Positions 11,542-23,964 of a stretch of 64,000 nt of DNA are shown here, piece by piece. Position numbers and translations under genes: made by a program. The notes below the pieces were generated by a model. It ran no database searches, had not been told where the DNA came from, and saw only the letters and a list, made by a program, of their open reading frames with translations. The stretch spans positions 1 to 64,000 of the forward strand of contig JAFEKR010000083.1 in the NCBI GenBank assembly GCA_019022495.1, given 5' to 3'. Numbering within the stretch: the stretch's first letter is position 1; each line of letters begins with the position of its first letter. The DNA is from Epichloe hybrida (taxonomy: Eukaryota; Ascomycota; Sordariomycetes; Hypocreales; Clavicipitaceae).

Positions 11542-13080
11542 ATGCAGCGACCAGAAGCAGGTCAACGGCGTTCGGTGTCTGAAAATAATCAACGACCGAA
11601 AATTCACATAAGGACCAGCACCAAGTAGTCTTGGCAAATGTAGCAGGGCAGGCATACCATGGTGACGCTCGTATTTATTTCACATCGCATCACTCATCAT
11701 GCTCAAATATATCAGGTCGGAGATAAAGTCAACGCGACATCTATGCCAAGCAATAACTTGCCTGTTGAAGATGATCACGCTATTATATTGGAGTTCTCGT
11801 GTTGTGCGCAGTATAATTTGACCTCCCTTTTCGCCGCTCGAAAGAAGACTAAGAGTGATGTTGATGGTGTTGTCGTTGTGGAAGACTTTCGAAATATCTT
11901 AAACTCTCAGCACGCGATTATCTAGTTCTCGTAATGACGACACCGCGTGCTTTTCGGGCGGCTTCATGGCTTTTTTGCTTCCAAGAGAAATTCCTACGAC
12001 TGAGATGGACCTGTGATGACGTGGCACAAAGACTGGAGCGAAATGGAGCGAAAATTCGGAGTATCTTGATTGGAATTCGACTCCACCGCCACGACCTTAA
12101 CCTGATCCAACGGTGCAGGTACCATTTGGCGCAGGCTATGATGGAGAGAAACGGCGTAGCCGGGTGTTGTTGCTGACGGGAACTTCCCCACGGACGGATC
12201 GAGCCAGGCCCCAAGCTAGAATGGATAAGTGGTTCAACGGATATGTCCCATGGCTCAAAGCCGGCGAGAGGTACAGAAAGCGTTCAACCTACGAAAGCAT
12301 TACTGTTCCGCTCGGTAAAGTATGGCATAATGTTGTAGGATATGCTTTCGGAGTAGAATGGCAACACCAAAGAGGAGGCTTGTGCAGCAGTTATCCTTTG
12401 AGAGCGGAAGTCTACAGCAGCTGAAATACCAAGCAGGATCTGTCATTAATTTCCAATTTTTGCTCATCGTGTAGTCTATTCAACTTCTATCGCCCTCGAA
12501 TTGGCGGCGTGTAACCCCAAAGGATTGACAGGTAATATAGGCGATTGTGCTGCAGAAGTGTCCTTCATCTGAGGACTTTGGACTGGCTTTCATGCTCTCG
12601 AGAACGACACCGGCTTCAGCAGCATCACGGTTCACTGGATTCGTCTCCAGTTCTCTCCGCATTGTACAGTGCATCGACAGTGCATCGTACAACTATGTAC
12701 GACAACAAGGCTGCCATACTGGCTGTCCTGACCCTGCCGTGTGTTCATCGCCAAGCTGGTCAGCCCATAGAAGCCATTTCTGTTCCCGCTTTGCACGTAC
12801 CCGTTTGCCTCGAGAACCTAAAGAGATCTAACCACGGCGCCATCAAGTGCTAGATCTGAAATCATCTGCAAGCTGGGCTGGCCGTGCACACGGGCACGGC
12901 GACGACTCACCGCCTTTGCCGTCCTCCCCAATCGAGCTTAGCGCAAGCCTGATAAAGCCCGATAAGCCCCTTCTCACCAGCTAAAGTGGAGGAGGGGCAG
13001 GGGCGAATTTTTTTTCATCCATCCAGGATTTAGCGCCCCCGAACATAGAAAGCGAAAAAAAAGTTGTGGAGGCCAGGGAC
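11542..13080. other. Gene-free interval upstream of the elongation factor 3 promoter
   Basis: Only short, unrelated open frames with no recognisable domain. I see no transposon ends, tRNA or conserved motif. Confidence 0.5.
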
Positions 13081-13096
13081 ACATAAATCTTGTCCA

Positions 13097-13200
13097 CCTC
13101 TCTCTCTTCAGAACCCCCCCATTATTTTCCCTCTTCCCCTCCGTGTCCACCTCAATCTCTCCTCCGTCCTCCTTCACCTCTTTTTTTTTTTTGGACGTCA
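13097..13200 (+). promoter_or_regulatory. Pyrimidine-rich core promoter/5' leader of elongation factor 3
   Basis: Almost uninterrupted C/T sequence with a long T run, 300-400 bp ahead of the start codon. CT-rich blocks of this kind precede the transcription start of strongly expressed filamentous fungal genes. The exact start site cannot be read from sequence. Confidence 0.4.
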
Positions 13201-13500
13201 TACTCCAAGACGAACCGTGGACTAGTTCTTTCAAGCAGTCCTCATTCTTTGTTAGTAGAGTTGTTTCTTGGATCCTCATCCTTGAAACAACCCCGCCTCC
13301 GTTACCGATAGACGCAAAAAAGCCGCGATAGAGCAGAGTCGACCCCTCCATCGTCTCTGTGGGCTTTCACGATAGACAACCCAGTTTTTCTGTCTGGAAA
13401 GACCCCGATAGACACTGAACCGTATTAGGGCATTGTCTTTCTCAGTTCACCTTCTCTTAGACTCGAATTTTCGCATCTCAATACTCCCACAATCGTCAAC

Positions 13501-16500
13501 ATGCCTTCCGAAAACGCTCAGTCGATCAAGGTCCTTGACGAGCTCTTCCAGAAGCTCACCGTCTCAAAGGAGGCGGCTGACATCAAGGAGTCCTCCAATC
13601 AGCTAGCCAGCTTTATTAACGGCCGCATTGAGGATCAGGATGTCCCCAGCAAGTGAGTTTTATTCTGTTTTGCCGCCTCTTTAACCAGCGGCGTTTACTC
13701 AGACACCCACCCCGCCGCCTGGAGCTAAATTTTTTTTGCTTGTGCCTCACTGGCACCCCGCCAACATGGGCATGGGCATCTTCCCACCATTACCACCCTC
13801 CAAGTTTCACTGGCATTTCCCGCTGTTTATCTGGTCGGCAGTGAAGGTCCTTGATTAATGGCGCTTCAGCGCATCAAGCGGCTTCGCATCACTCACTAGC
13901 TCAAATGCAACAAGTCTAACAAAAAAAATTTTTAGGACCATTGATAACCTGAAGAAGAATCTCACCAATAAGAAGGATGCCGTGGCCCGTGAGCAGGCTT
14001 GCGTTGCGATTGAGGCTATCGCGTCCCACTCCGAGGTTTCCGCCAACGTTGAGCCTTATCTTGTCGTCCTTCTTCCCCATGTTCTTGCCGCTGTGGGCGA
14101 CAAAATCACTGCTGTCAAGACGGCTGCTACCGCAGCCGTCAATGCCATCGCCGGTGCCATTAACGGCAATGCCTGCAAGGCTGCCCTCCCTGCCATTATG
14201 GAGTCAATCCGCACTGCCCAGAAGTGGCCTGAGAAGATGGCTGCTCTGGACTTCATTGACGCCCTGATCAAGACTGCCCCCGCTCAGCTCGCTTACCGTG
14301 TCCCCGACTTGATACCCGTGATCTCAGAGGCTATGTGGGATACTAAGAAGGAGGTCAAGGAGCGTGCTTACAAGACCATGGAGCAGCTTTGCCAGCTTAT
14401 CGTCAACAAGGATATCGAGCGCTTCATTCCCGAGCTCATCAAGTGTATCGCCAAGCCTGAGAACGTTCCCGAGACCGTTCACTTGCTCGGTGCCACCACT
14501 TTTGTCACTGAAGTCCAGGAGCCCACCCTGGCTCTCATGGTTCCTCTTCTGGATCGTGGTCTGGCCGAACGCGAGACTGCCATCAAGCGAAAGGCTGCTG
14601 TCATTGTTGACAATATGTGCAAGCTTGTTGACGACCCCAACATTGTTGCCCCTTTCTTGCCTAAGATGATGCCTGGTCTTCAGAAGAACTACGACAACTT
14701 GGCTGATCCTGAAGCCCGTGAGAAGACAAAGCAGGCTTTGGACACCATTACACGTGTTGGCCATGTTGTTGATGGCAAGATTCCCGAAGCCCGTAACGAC
14801 GGTGACCAGAAGGTCGTCCTTGGCAAGCTCAAGGATCTTCTCGCTCCCAAGTACGCCTCTTATCTCGACAAGATGGGCCCTGTTGCCGAGTATATTGCTG
14901 CTATGGCCGGCCAGCTCATCGACGAGAAGGAGTCCGAGAGCCTTGTCTGGGTTGACAATTTGAAGGGGTACATGTCCGTCATCACTGGCATTGACAACGC
15001 AGAATCTACCGTTGAAGCTCTCCGCAAGCGTGCTTCAACTGGTGCTGCCGAGGAGGAAGCCGTCGAGGCCGATGAAGAGGAGGGCGAGGATCTTTGCAAC
15101 TGCACCTTCTCTCTGGCCTACGGTGCTAAGATTCTTCTCAACCAAACTCACCTGCGTCTGAAGCGTGGTCAGCGTTACGGTCTCTGTGGTCCCAATGGAT
15201 CTGGAAAGTCCACCCTCATGCGTGCTATCAACAATGAGCAGGTTGAGGGTTTTCCCAAGCAGAGCGAGGTCAAGACCGTCTTCGTTGAGCACGATCTTGA
15301 TTCCGCTGATACTGAGATGACCACCATCGAGTGGACTATGAAGAAGCTCGCCGAGGCTAACGTTACAACCACCCAGGCCGATGTCGAGAAGCAGCTCAGT
15401 GAATTTGGCTTCACCGACGGCATGATTTCTGGTGAAATTAGTGCCCTTTCTGGTGGTTGGAAGATGAAGCTCGCTTTGTGCCGTGCCGTCTTTGAGGCTC
15501 CCGATATCCTGTTGCTCGATGAGCCTACCAACCACTTGGATGTCAAAAACGTCAAGTGGCTCGAAGAGTACCTCACCAACTCTCCTTGCACTTCTATCAT
15601 TGTCTCTCACGACTCCGGTTTCCTCGACAATGTCTGCCAGCACATCGTTCACTACGAGCGATTCAAGCTCAAGCGTTACAAGGGTAACTTGGCAGACTTT
15701 GTCAAGCGTGTCCCCTCTGCCAAGTCTTACTACGAGCTTGGTGCATCAGAGATGGAGTTCAGCTTCCCCGAGCCCGGTTTCCTCGAGGGTGTCAAGACCA
15801 AGGCCAAAGCTATTCTGCGAGCCACCAAGATGTCCTTCCAGTATCCCGGTACCTCCAAGCCCCAGGTTTCCGACATCACTTTCCAGTGCTCTTTGGGATC
15901 TCGTATTGCCGTCATTGGACCTAACGGTGCTGGCAAGTCTACCCTTATCAATGTTTTGACTGGTGAACTTATCCCTACCCAGGGTGAGATTTATCAGCAC
16001 GAAAATATCCGTATTGCCTACATCAAGCAGCACGCTTTCGCTCACATCGATAACCACCTTGACTCAACTCCATCCGAGTACATCCAGTGGCGTTTCCAGA
16101 CTGGTGAGGATCGTGAGACCATGGACCGTGCTAACAAGATCATCACTGAGGATGATGAGAAGGCCATGGACAAGGTGTTCCGAATTGAAGGTACCCAGCG
16201 TCGCATTATTGGAATCAACTCCCGCAGAAAGTTCAAGAACAGCTACGAGTACGAATGCTCATGCGCCATCGGTGAGAACGTTGGCATGAAGAACGAGCGC
16301 TGGACCCCCATGATGTCTGCCGACAATGTCTGGTTGCCCCGTAACGAGCTTTTGGCCTCTCACCAGAAGATGGTGGCAGATGTTGATATGAAGGAGGCCC
16401 TTGCCTCTGGTCAGTTCCGTCCTCTGGTCCGAAAGGAGATTGAGGCTCACTGTGCCAACTTCGGTCTCGATGCCGAACTTGTTTCCCACTCCCGCATGAG

Positions 16501-17011
16501 AGGTCTGTCAGGGGGTCAGCGTGTCAAGACCGTCCTTGCTGCTTGCTCATGGCAGCGCCCTCACTTGATCGTTCTTGACGAGCCTACCAACTATCTTGAC
16601 CGTGACTCTCTCGGTGCCTTGTCCAAGGCTTTGAAGAAGTTCGAGGGTGGTGTCATCATCATTACCCACTCTGCCGAGTTCACCAAGGATTTGACTGAGG
16701 AAGTCTGGGCCGTCATGGACGGCAAGATGACCCCATCTGGCCACAACTGGGTTTCCGGTCAGGGCGCTGGTCCCCGTCTCAAGCAGGATGATGACGATGA
16801 GGAGGAGAAATTCGATGCTATGGGCAACAAGATTGTCAGCACCAAGAAGAAGGCCAAGTTGACATCGTCTGAGCTGCGCAAGAAGAAGAAGGGTAAGTCC
16901 AATCATTCTACGTACTAGTATCAAGATGTATCTGCTAACAAACCGCTTGTAGACCGTATGGCCCGCCGCAAGCGTGGTGAGGAGGTTTTCAGCGACGAGG
17001 ACGATTTTTAA
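13501..17011 (+). CDS. YEF3: Translation elongation factor 3 (eEF3), ABC-F type ATPase
   Basis: Three exons: 13501-13652, 13936-16892 and 16953-17011, giving 1055 aa (yeast Yef3 is 1044). eEF3 is a fungal ribosomal ATPase that helps release E-site tRNA and complete translocation. The N-terminal ~320 residues form HEAT repeats. ABC1 has Walker [10 protein letters not shown] at about 469 and signature LSGGW. ABC2 has Walker [10 protein letters not shown] at about 712 and signature LSGGQ, with the long insertion between Walker A and signature that corresponds to the chromodomain-like arm. The Lys-rich tail [15 protein letters not shown] precedes an acidic end. The first intron (283 nt) is the longest of those I could place and lies near the start codon, as is common in highly expressed translation genes. 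Codon use is strongly biased to C/G-ending codons. Confidence 0.98.
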
Positions 17012-18213
17012 GCGAGTGCATACCCCAACAAGTCGCTGTAATATTTGGTCGGCTTCCCGCTGCTTCTCTGACGATGTTTTCATACACTTGTTTGTTTCCT
17101 TTGTACGGTCATGTGGAAGAAGGTAAAAGTTTTTTTCAAAATTGCGATGCGTTCTGGGAAATGATTGCATGCTTGGGCTACCGATAGAGTTGGCCTTCTC
17201 AATTAGATGAAGACGACGAATGCGCACAGGAGAAATGTTCAGAGGCGCCGATGAAGGGTTGGAGGACCCCAACACGGTGACCCCGACAAACCACCTGGGG
17301 TTTGGGAATGATGATAGTATGGTTGACAGAACCTGAATAGAGTGGACAGTAATGATTTAACATCTCGGTGTCATCAGTGTGCATTCGGCTGGTTGTCAAG
17401 GTTCTATATATTGTCCCATGTCCCGTTTATGAGGACGAATGAGCCATGGCCCAAAGGGTTCCTGTGCTGCGCAGGAGCGAGGGTATGTTATTCTTGGGCT
17501 CCGGTTTAGTAACCTTGGTACCGTCGAAGGTGTGGGCACAATATGTACGTGAGACGCCTCGCTCGGTACGGTGTCACAGCAGAGAGGCTCGGCCCAACGA
17601 TCAGAAAGTAATAGAATGCAAATTATAATATCAGGCGACAATTCAGACCCGCCTCTTGACCGCCTCGAATAAAGCGGCGCAGCCGACTTGGCCACTACGG
17701 AGTAATTTGTGCGTACATTTACTGCATAATTGCCCATTCCCCTGTATGCCTTGCGACAAGTTGCGGGGTGTCGGTCGGTCGGTCATCCGGCCGTCTCGCC
17801 GTCAGTTGCATGGCCACGGCCACAGCTATTTAAATACCATCAAGATCACCCTTGTCTTCGTGCGCGTAACGAACGGTACTGGTCCTGAGCACTAGCTTCC
17901 AGGCGGTTACTTCTGCCCGCGGCCCGCGGCGAAACGGGCGTGGGTTGGATCTCTCGCCCCTGAGGCCGGAGATACTACTGTAACTCGTGAGTCAACCAAC
18001 ACGTCGCTACCTCACGACGACGATTGCCACCAAACGGGGAAAAAGAAAAACTGACAGTTGGATCGTTCAGACTTTACGATACAGAGGGTGGAATTTTTGA
18101 AAACCCCGACTGTCCCATGATTTCCAGCACAAACGGGCTCTCAATTACGTCTTCCGCCTGACACGACGAGTCTCGCACCATCTATAAGCGGCAATGGCAA
18201 CGGCAACAGCCAC
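17012..18213. other. Gene-free interval downstream of eEF3
   Basis: The first part is the eEF3 3' flank. A TACGGAGTA motif lies at 17696-17704. The rest shows no supported ORF or RNA gene. Confidence 0.5.
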
Positions 18214-19881
18214 ATGCATGGCCATGGCCAAACCCATGACCATGGTGGTGGGAATGGGGATGAGTCGTCCGAGAGCAGCCCATTGGACTCTTCGGCATTC
18301 TTTTCAACAGTTCGCCGAAAGCCCGTGTCTACTAGCCAGACTCGATTGTTCGTCGACAAGGTTCCGTTGAGGAACAAAACGCACCACCCTGCTGTCAACG
18401 CTGTGATGAGTGTTGACGATGAACACGAGGGCCATGTTGAAGAATCCAACAGGAAGAAACTTGGACGTGGCCCACTGTCAAGTATCTGTCTCTGGAAATG
18501 GGAGCTGGTGTCTCTTTTCATTAGTGCCGTGAGCTTCGTCGGTATAATCATGGTCTTGCATATCTACCAGGACCGAGCCCTGTCTTCCTGGAGGGTTCCT
18601 CTTTCCATCAACGCCATCGTTGCTGTCCTATCTGCGGTGCTCAAGGGCTCAGGTCAACCTCGGAGCCTTGCCGATATAGACATGTTCGACAAGGCCAGCA
18701 GAGGTCCCTGGGGCTCATTCCTCTTCGTGACCAGACAATTTGCCCGACGCCAACCATCGTGAGTTGGCCTCCAAGACACGGGATGGATGAAGAACTGTTC
18801 CCGTCGCAGCACCCGCGAACACACGCGTTTTGCCAGCCTCGGTGCATTCGTAGCCATCATCACTTTGGCCACGGACCCGTTCTCGCAGGCTACGGTTTCG
18901 CTGAAGAGTTGCCTCATGCCCACATCTCTGCAAGCCCGAATACACATAGCAAACAGATACATCGAGGTTGGCCCCCACTATGCCGTGGGCTCAAACGTTC
19001 TTGACACTCCCATGCAGTATGCCGTGTGTCGCGCCCTTCTGGAGCCTCCCGCAAACAGCTCGCAGAGCGTCAAGGTCGACTGTAAAACGGGCAACTGCAC
19101 ATTTCCCGCGGATCAAGGCGCCACATTCACGACCCTGTCCATGTGTCACAGTTGCAGGGATACATCGAATACGATTCGGTACAACAATGTATCCAGGGCA
19201 TCTGCTCACCGTGAGAATTGCCAAATGGGCTTTCTGTCCAGACGTCGACGCTCTTGAACACAACTGCCTCCAAATCGTCAGATGGGTATCATCCGACGGC
19301 TCCTGGCCGCGAACGAACCTGGTAGACATCCAGGCGATAGCATTGGTGGACAGAGATGCCCGATGCGCCGCCGAAAAGTCCAACTGCGCGAAAGCTCCCC
19401 TTGCGTCAAGACACATGGCGCAAACTACACCAACGGAGAATATCGCGAGGACTAGCTGTCGCGGGCTTACTTGCATTACGTCCCCGGGTCAGTCAGGCAT
19501 TGGGAAGTGGCCATGAAACCGTACGGTATACAATGGCACGTGGAAAGATTGTCAAGGCACCGAGCTGAGGTCCGAAAAGAACACGGTACAAGTGGCCTTG
19601 CCCGGGAGCCAGCAAGAAGACGTTGACTCATTGAGCTTTCCTGGCCTCTGGTATCCGCCAGAGTGCGCGTACACCATCAGCGGCGTGTCGAGCAACGCGC
19701 TTGCAGATTTGCATCATATCCCTATTTCGCGAACCAGAATGTGGAATTTGCCATGTTGCAGTGGGGACTGAAGGGTCCCCGTCCCTTCTGGCTTCAGACC
19801 CTGTACAAGGCGGGCAAGATGAACGTGTCGTTGTCCCGGGTCGAGGAGCGATGGCAATTGACAAGAGAAGGGGATCCGTAA
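18214..19881 (+). pseudogene. Decayed DUF3176 membrane-protein gene
   Basis: The reading shows a His/Gly-rich start (MHGHGQTHDHGGG), then the DUF3176 opening: a WELVSLFISAVSFVGIIMVL membrane segment, FDKASRGPWGS and ASLGAFVAIITLATDPFSQ. Later come CKTGNCTFP, PCVKTHGANYTNGEYRED, then YNGTWKDCQGTELRS and ANQNVEFAMLQWG. The pieces lie in alternating frames: frame 1 to about 19190, frame 2, frame 1 near 19399-19451, frame 2 with a stop at 19514-19516, frame 1 again to 19881. A 51-nt intron (18759-18809) removes the first stop cleanly, so that one is not a lesion. The segment expected between KG and SGQPRSL (a second membrane helix, normally followed by SQLKW-like sequence) seems missing, as is the usual C-terminal membrane helix. 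Family function is unknown. Confidence 0.62.
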
Positions 19882-20037
19882 CTTGTAGATTACTTGTCTT
19901 TTCCACGCGGTGGCGGGAGAGGTGAAGGAGCAGGATGTGAATCCAACGAGAGAAAAGAGGAAAACACGAGCAATCCTATGAGCGCCCGATGTCGGGCTCC
20001 GCTGCGGATTAGTAAGGCAATAGGAACACATGCACAT

Positions 20038-20660
20038 AAAGCCCTCACCGCTAGAATTTGTAAATAGCTCCTGTTAAAAAGCATTGTAAATAATTTAGAG
20101 ATATTTTTCCAAAGTGATTTACATATTTTTCACTGTATATTCTTCTCTGTTTAGAGTATTTACAAAGCTCTTCATAGCATTCGATTGACCTCGGATTTAG
20201 CCTCGTTATTTCACCACCGCCGCCGCCGCCGCTATAGCAAAAAGGTGCATCGCAAGATGCCTCACAATTGGAATAGGATATCCCCAAAGATCCTAGAACT
20301 ATGCTAAGAGCTAGATATAGCAGTGGCCATAGGAAGCTACGTGAGCTTTCAATTATACGAACGCGCCGCGCTACATGTCTCATCTTGATAAATGCCACGC
20401 ACATCAAGAAGTCTCGCGGTAGTCTGCTCGCTGGCGCCACACGGGGGCTGAGATTGAAGGGGTTAAAATGCGCCGTCGCGTTAGTCCCAATCCGGAAGGA
20501 CGGCTCCTACACTCCACCGCCGGATTTGACCAATGTATATTATATTAGGGATCTGTACGAATCCCGCTTGCTCGCGAATTGCTTTTTCCGGAACGAGGCC
20601 CTCTTGGGAAAGCGGACGGCGCGTGCCTACGAACTAGGGAGCTAATAAATGTGGCATGCA
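20038..20660. other. AT-rich patch with an uncertain small cysteine-rich ORF
   Basis: The patch has a lower G+C than its surroundings, with a (CCG)n run near 20218-20232. On the minus strand 20440-20051 is open (129 aa) and encodes a hydrophobic segment (FLWPLLYLALSIVLGSLGI) followed by six cysteines (four within about 20 residues of one another and two later). An ORF on the opposite strand (20301-20645) overlaps it. Either may be chance. I recognise no family. Confidence 0.25.
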
Positions 20661-21120
20661 GAACTATGTAGGGGAAGCAGGACAGGCCAGGGCACCCCCC
20701 GTCAATTAGGGGAATGGAACTGCACGTGAAGACGACGTCGAAAAATTGTCTGATTGCTTTGTCGGTGGCGGCTGGGCTGGCCTGCGGTGGGCTTGCATCG
20801 CCTCACTTTGACGATGAACTTGATTCATTGACAGGTGGGCAGAATCCCAAGTATTTTGGATCTTGATTTGCGCAGGTTCACTCATATCCGGGTATATACG
20901 TACTTTGCAAGTCATAAAGTTCGACACTTGGACATGTCCGCGGGTTCCACCGACCGTATCTCAAGCTCGTTATAAACCATGCCCTGTAATGCGTCATGAC
21001 GTGTCTCATGCGAGTCTTCACACAAAAAAAAAAAAAAGGCCATAAAGAGTATAACAAGCATCTTTCCCCACACCAAGACGGAGGAAAAAGAAGAAAAAAT
21101 CTAGCGAGCCAGCAGGTTTA
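20661..21120. other. Gene-free interval 3' of the permease
   Basis: No supported ORF. A poly-A run (about 21026-21038) and A-rich sequence lie close to the permease stop, on its 3' side. Confidence 0.45.
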
Positions 21121-22977
21121 TCAATCCCTCTGGTGTTTCTTAGCCCCCCTGTTGATGCCTACCAGGCGTCCGATCTCGGTCCAGAAACCGACGGGAGGAT
21201 CGGTAAAGCTGGCCTCGTATCGGTCAATGATGGGCCGCTCCCAGACCAGATCAGCCTCTTGCGGCTTGACGGCGCGAGTGCGATGCACCAACTTCCAGCC
21301 GAAGAACAGGACCGGGGCCAAAAGCTGCATGCTGTAACTTTTGAAAAACTTTTCCACGCTCCAGGGGTTGAAGGCTGTGTATCCGTAGAAGATGACAACC
21401 AGGGTTTGCACAAAGAGGGCAATATATGTGCCGTAGGGCTGGAATCGTCCGTAGTATGGGAGGGTTTTGCGGTCGACGCCTTGAACTTTGCATGCGCGGT
21501 AGTAGTAGAGGAAAGTCACATTCATGACCAGGTAGTCAATGATGCCGCCAGCGGTGATGAGTTCAACAAGCCATTCGATGACCTTCTTGGAACCGTTTCC
21601 GACTTGGAGGAAGGACAGGAACGGAAAACACATGACCACCAGGAAGCAATAGATGGGTACACCGTTACTCCATGTCTTGCGCAGGAAGCTAGGAGCGCGG
21701 CCCTCGAGGGCAAGACCGTACAGGGAACGGGTTGCACAGTAGGTGTAAGTGTTTCCGGCCGAGAAGATGGATGTCAACATGAGCGCATTGACAACATGAG
21801 GGAGAACGTCGATTCCCAGCATCTTCATGGACATGACATACGGCGATGCAGCAGCGGAGGTAGACCCCGACTCACCGTTAAGGATGGATACAAGGTCTGG
21901 GAAGTTGTAGGGGATGACAATGCCGACGCACAGGGCACTTCCGAAGAAGAAGAGACCAAACCGCCAGTAGATGGTCTTGAACGCCGTCTTGATGTAAATT
22001 CGGGGACGCTTGGATTCTGCCGCAACCATGGACACGTACTCGGGACCGACGACGGCGAAGGCGGCAGACCAGAGAGCGCCGAGGAAGCCTTGAAAACGAC
22101 CTAGATCTCCCGTGGCGCCGTTGAACACGGCGAAGGCACCGGGCTCCTTCCAGTATCGGAAGCCGTACACATCTTTCTTGGGGTTGCCCCCGAGCATGGT
22201 CACGAAGGTGTAGAAGAAGAGCATGAAGAGGAGAATGACCTTGCCCCCCGAGAGCCAGAATTCAGCTTCACCGTAGGCGCGAACGGCGAGAACATTAATC
22301 ATACTACAGGTTGCGAAGAGCACACTTTAGCATACGAACATTCATGTCATTTGGGGGGGGGGGGAAGGCAGGACTGGGTGCGAGAAGTCACCGCGAACCG
22401 GACAAGACCACCACAGGCGATGCCCGGCTTACACGGCTTTCCTGTCTTCGTACCCAATATGAAGAGAAGAGTGCAATTCTTACGCGTATAATATGATGAC
22501 ACCAGCACATATGGCAGCTGTGGGACCAGGCTGTGTGATGCTCTCGTTCCAAAAGGAAAGCACGAGGTTAATGGCAGTGATCTCAAAGGGAATGAGAAGA
22601 GCTTCGTAAAGGAAGAAATTCCAGCCTGTCATGAAGCCAAGAGCGTCGTCAACCCAGTGACCAGCTAGACGGATGAAACCACCAGACACGGGCATCAGGA
22701 CAGTCATTTCGGCGACGGAGTTGTTGACACAGGCGAGAACCAGCGAGTACAAGGTAAATGCGAGAAGCAAGCTGCCCGGGCCACCCTTTGCCAGGCCAGT
22801 ACCAATGCTGACGAAAAGCGCGGTGCCGATAGAGCCACCAATGGCCACAAGCTGAATTTGACGGTTGTTCAGTTTGCGATGCAGGCCATCAGAATTGCCG
22901 CCGACGGCGAGCTCGCCGACTTCTGGGGACCCAGGAGCCTCGAGCTTGGAGCCCTTTTCCTCATCGCTGGTCGCCAT
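21121..22977 (-). CDS. Amino-acid permease (APC superfamily, YAT family)
   Basis: Two exons, 22977-22484 and 22303-21121, with a 180-nt intron; 558 aa. The protein starts with a short hydrophilic N-terminus (about 37 residues), followed by the family signature RQIQLVAIGGSIGTALFVSIG and about twelve hydrophobic helices. Other conserved stretches are SVAEMTVLMPVSGGFIRLAG, GWNFFLYEALLIPFEI, AAESKRPR and SAGNTYTYCATRSLYGLALE. It should import amino acids by proton symport at the plasma membrane. The best resemblance I can see is to fungal YAT permeases of the Dip5/Agp type, but substrate cannot be read from sequence. The junction restores IILYAMINVLAVRAYGEAEFW. The intron contains a run of 12 C on the sense strand (22353-22364). 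Confidence 0.93.
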
Positions 22978-23714
22978 GTTGCGCAGTCGAAATGATGGCG
23001 ATGGTCGCGAGTTTTTTCCGTCTTGTGGCTATGAAAATTCGCTTCTGCACAAGAGTCGCATGCGCGCGCAATTGAGCGCAACGAGGCCGGCGGATGATGG
23101 AGCAACGAGCCCAATAGTGGGGGACAGTTCTCGAGAGTAAGTCGAGGGGGCAATTATCTCAGACTCAGAGCACGTTCACTCAATAAAGAGGTAAGCGTGA
23201 TGAATCGGGAGAAAGGGAAGCGAAGGATCAGAAGATGGATGAGAGAAGGTGCGGGAACGAACGGGCGAGTAGGGACGGGGCAGGTCAGCATGTATATACT
23301 CGGCCAACGAACAACGCAAGGAAGCGAAAGGAAGCCAGAATCCATAGACCAGAGACCAGAGACCAGCCCAAAGATTAGTAGGGATTAGGGAAAACACAGA
23401 AACGCAATTGTCAATCGGTGTACATTAAGATGCGAGCAGGTGGACGGCAATGTGGAGCTGGAGCAAGTCGCATTTCTTGCTTCGCTCGCGCATAATTCGG
23501 AGCGGAACCAGGGCTGCGCTTGAAGTTGGCGTTTTTTTGTTTGTAAATTGTGGTTGCCGCACTGTCTTCTCATTTATTGGGCCGGGGAGGAAGAGGGGGG
23601 CGAGTGGCCCAGCAGTAAAGCCGAATTGGAAGTGGGCGGGTGGGGCTGAGTCTTGGGGCTGGGCCCGCTGGGGCTTGCGGCTTGCGGCTTGGGGGCGCAA
23701 ACATACATGTACAA
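22978..23714. promoter_or_regulatory. Upstream region of the permease, up to the retrotransposon
   Basis: 737 bp without a supported ORF. It contains the permease promoter; the retrotransposon has inserted about 740 bp upstream of the permease start codon. Confidence 0.5.
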
Positions 23715-23947
23715 TGTTGGACCGAGCAGCTAGGATGAGAAATGAAGGTGTGGATTGAGTTGCCCGACCCTGTAAGAGGGCGCGGACTACGGTTTAAATA
23801 ACTAAGTACCTATACTATAGGGTATGTAATCTGCCTATATAAACTATACTATGCACCTACTAAAGGTCTAGAAAAGTAACTAGTTAGGTAGGTCCTAGTG
23901 TCTAAGTTACCTACATGTGGTTAAGCGCTTGTGGCAGGATTCTAACA
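23715..23947 (-). repeat. 3' LTR of the retrotransposon (left copy)
   Basis: 233 bp, the same length as the right copy with no indels. Its outer (left) half retains G and C at all positions that differ from the other LTR; its inner half is decayed. Confidence 0.95.
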
Positions 23948-23964
23948 TATCCCCCCAGGAGGCC
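23948..23964 (-). other. Polypurine tract of the retrotransposon
   Basis: On the minus strand this reads ggcctcctggggggata and ends immediately before the TG of the 3' LTR, where second-strand DNA synthesis is primed. It fixes the element's orientation. Confidence 0.65.

Noticed and set aside
21133..22104. A 323-codon open frame on the plus strand
   Set aside because: It lies exactly opposite the permease coding exon; no recognisable domain, and its composition follows from the biased codons of the true gene.
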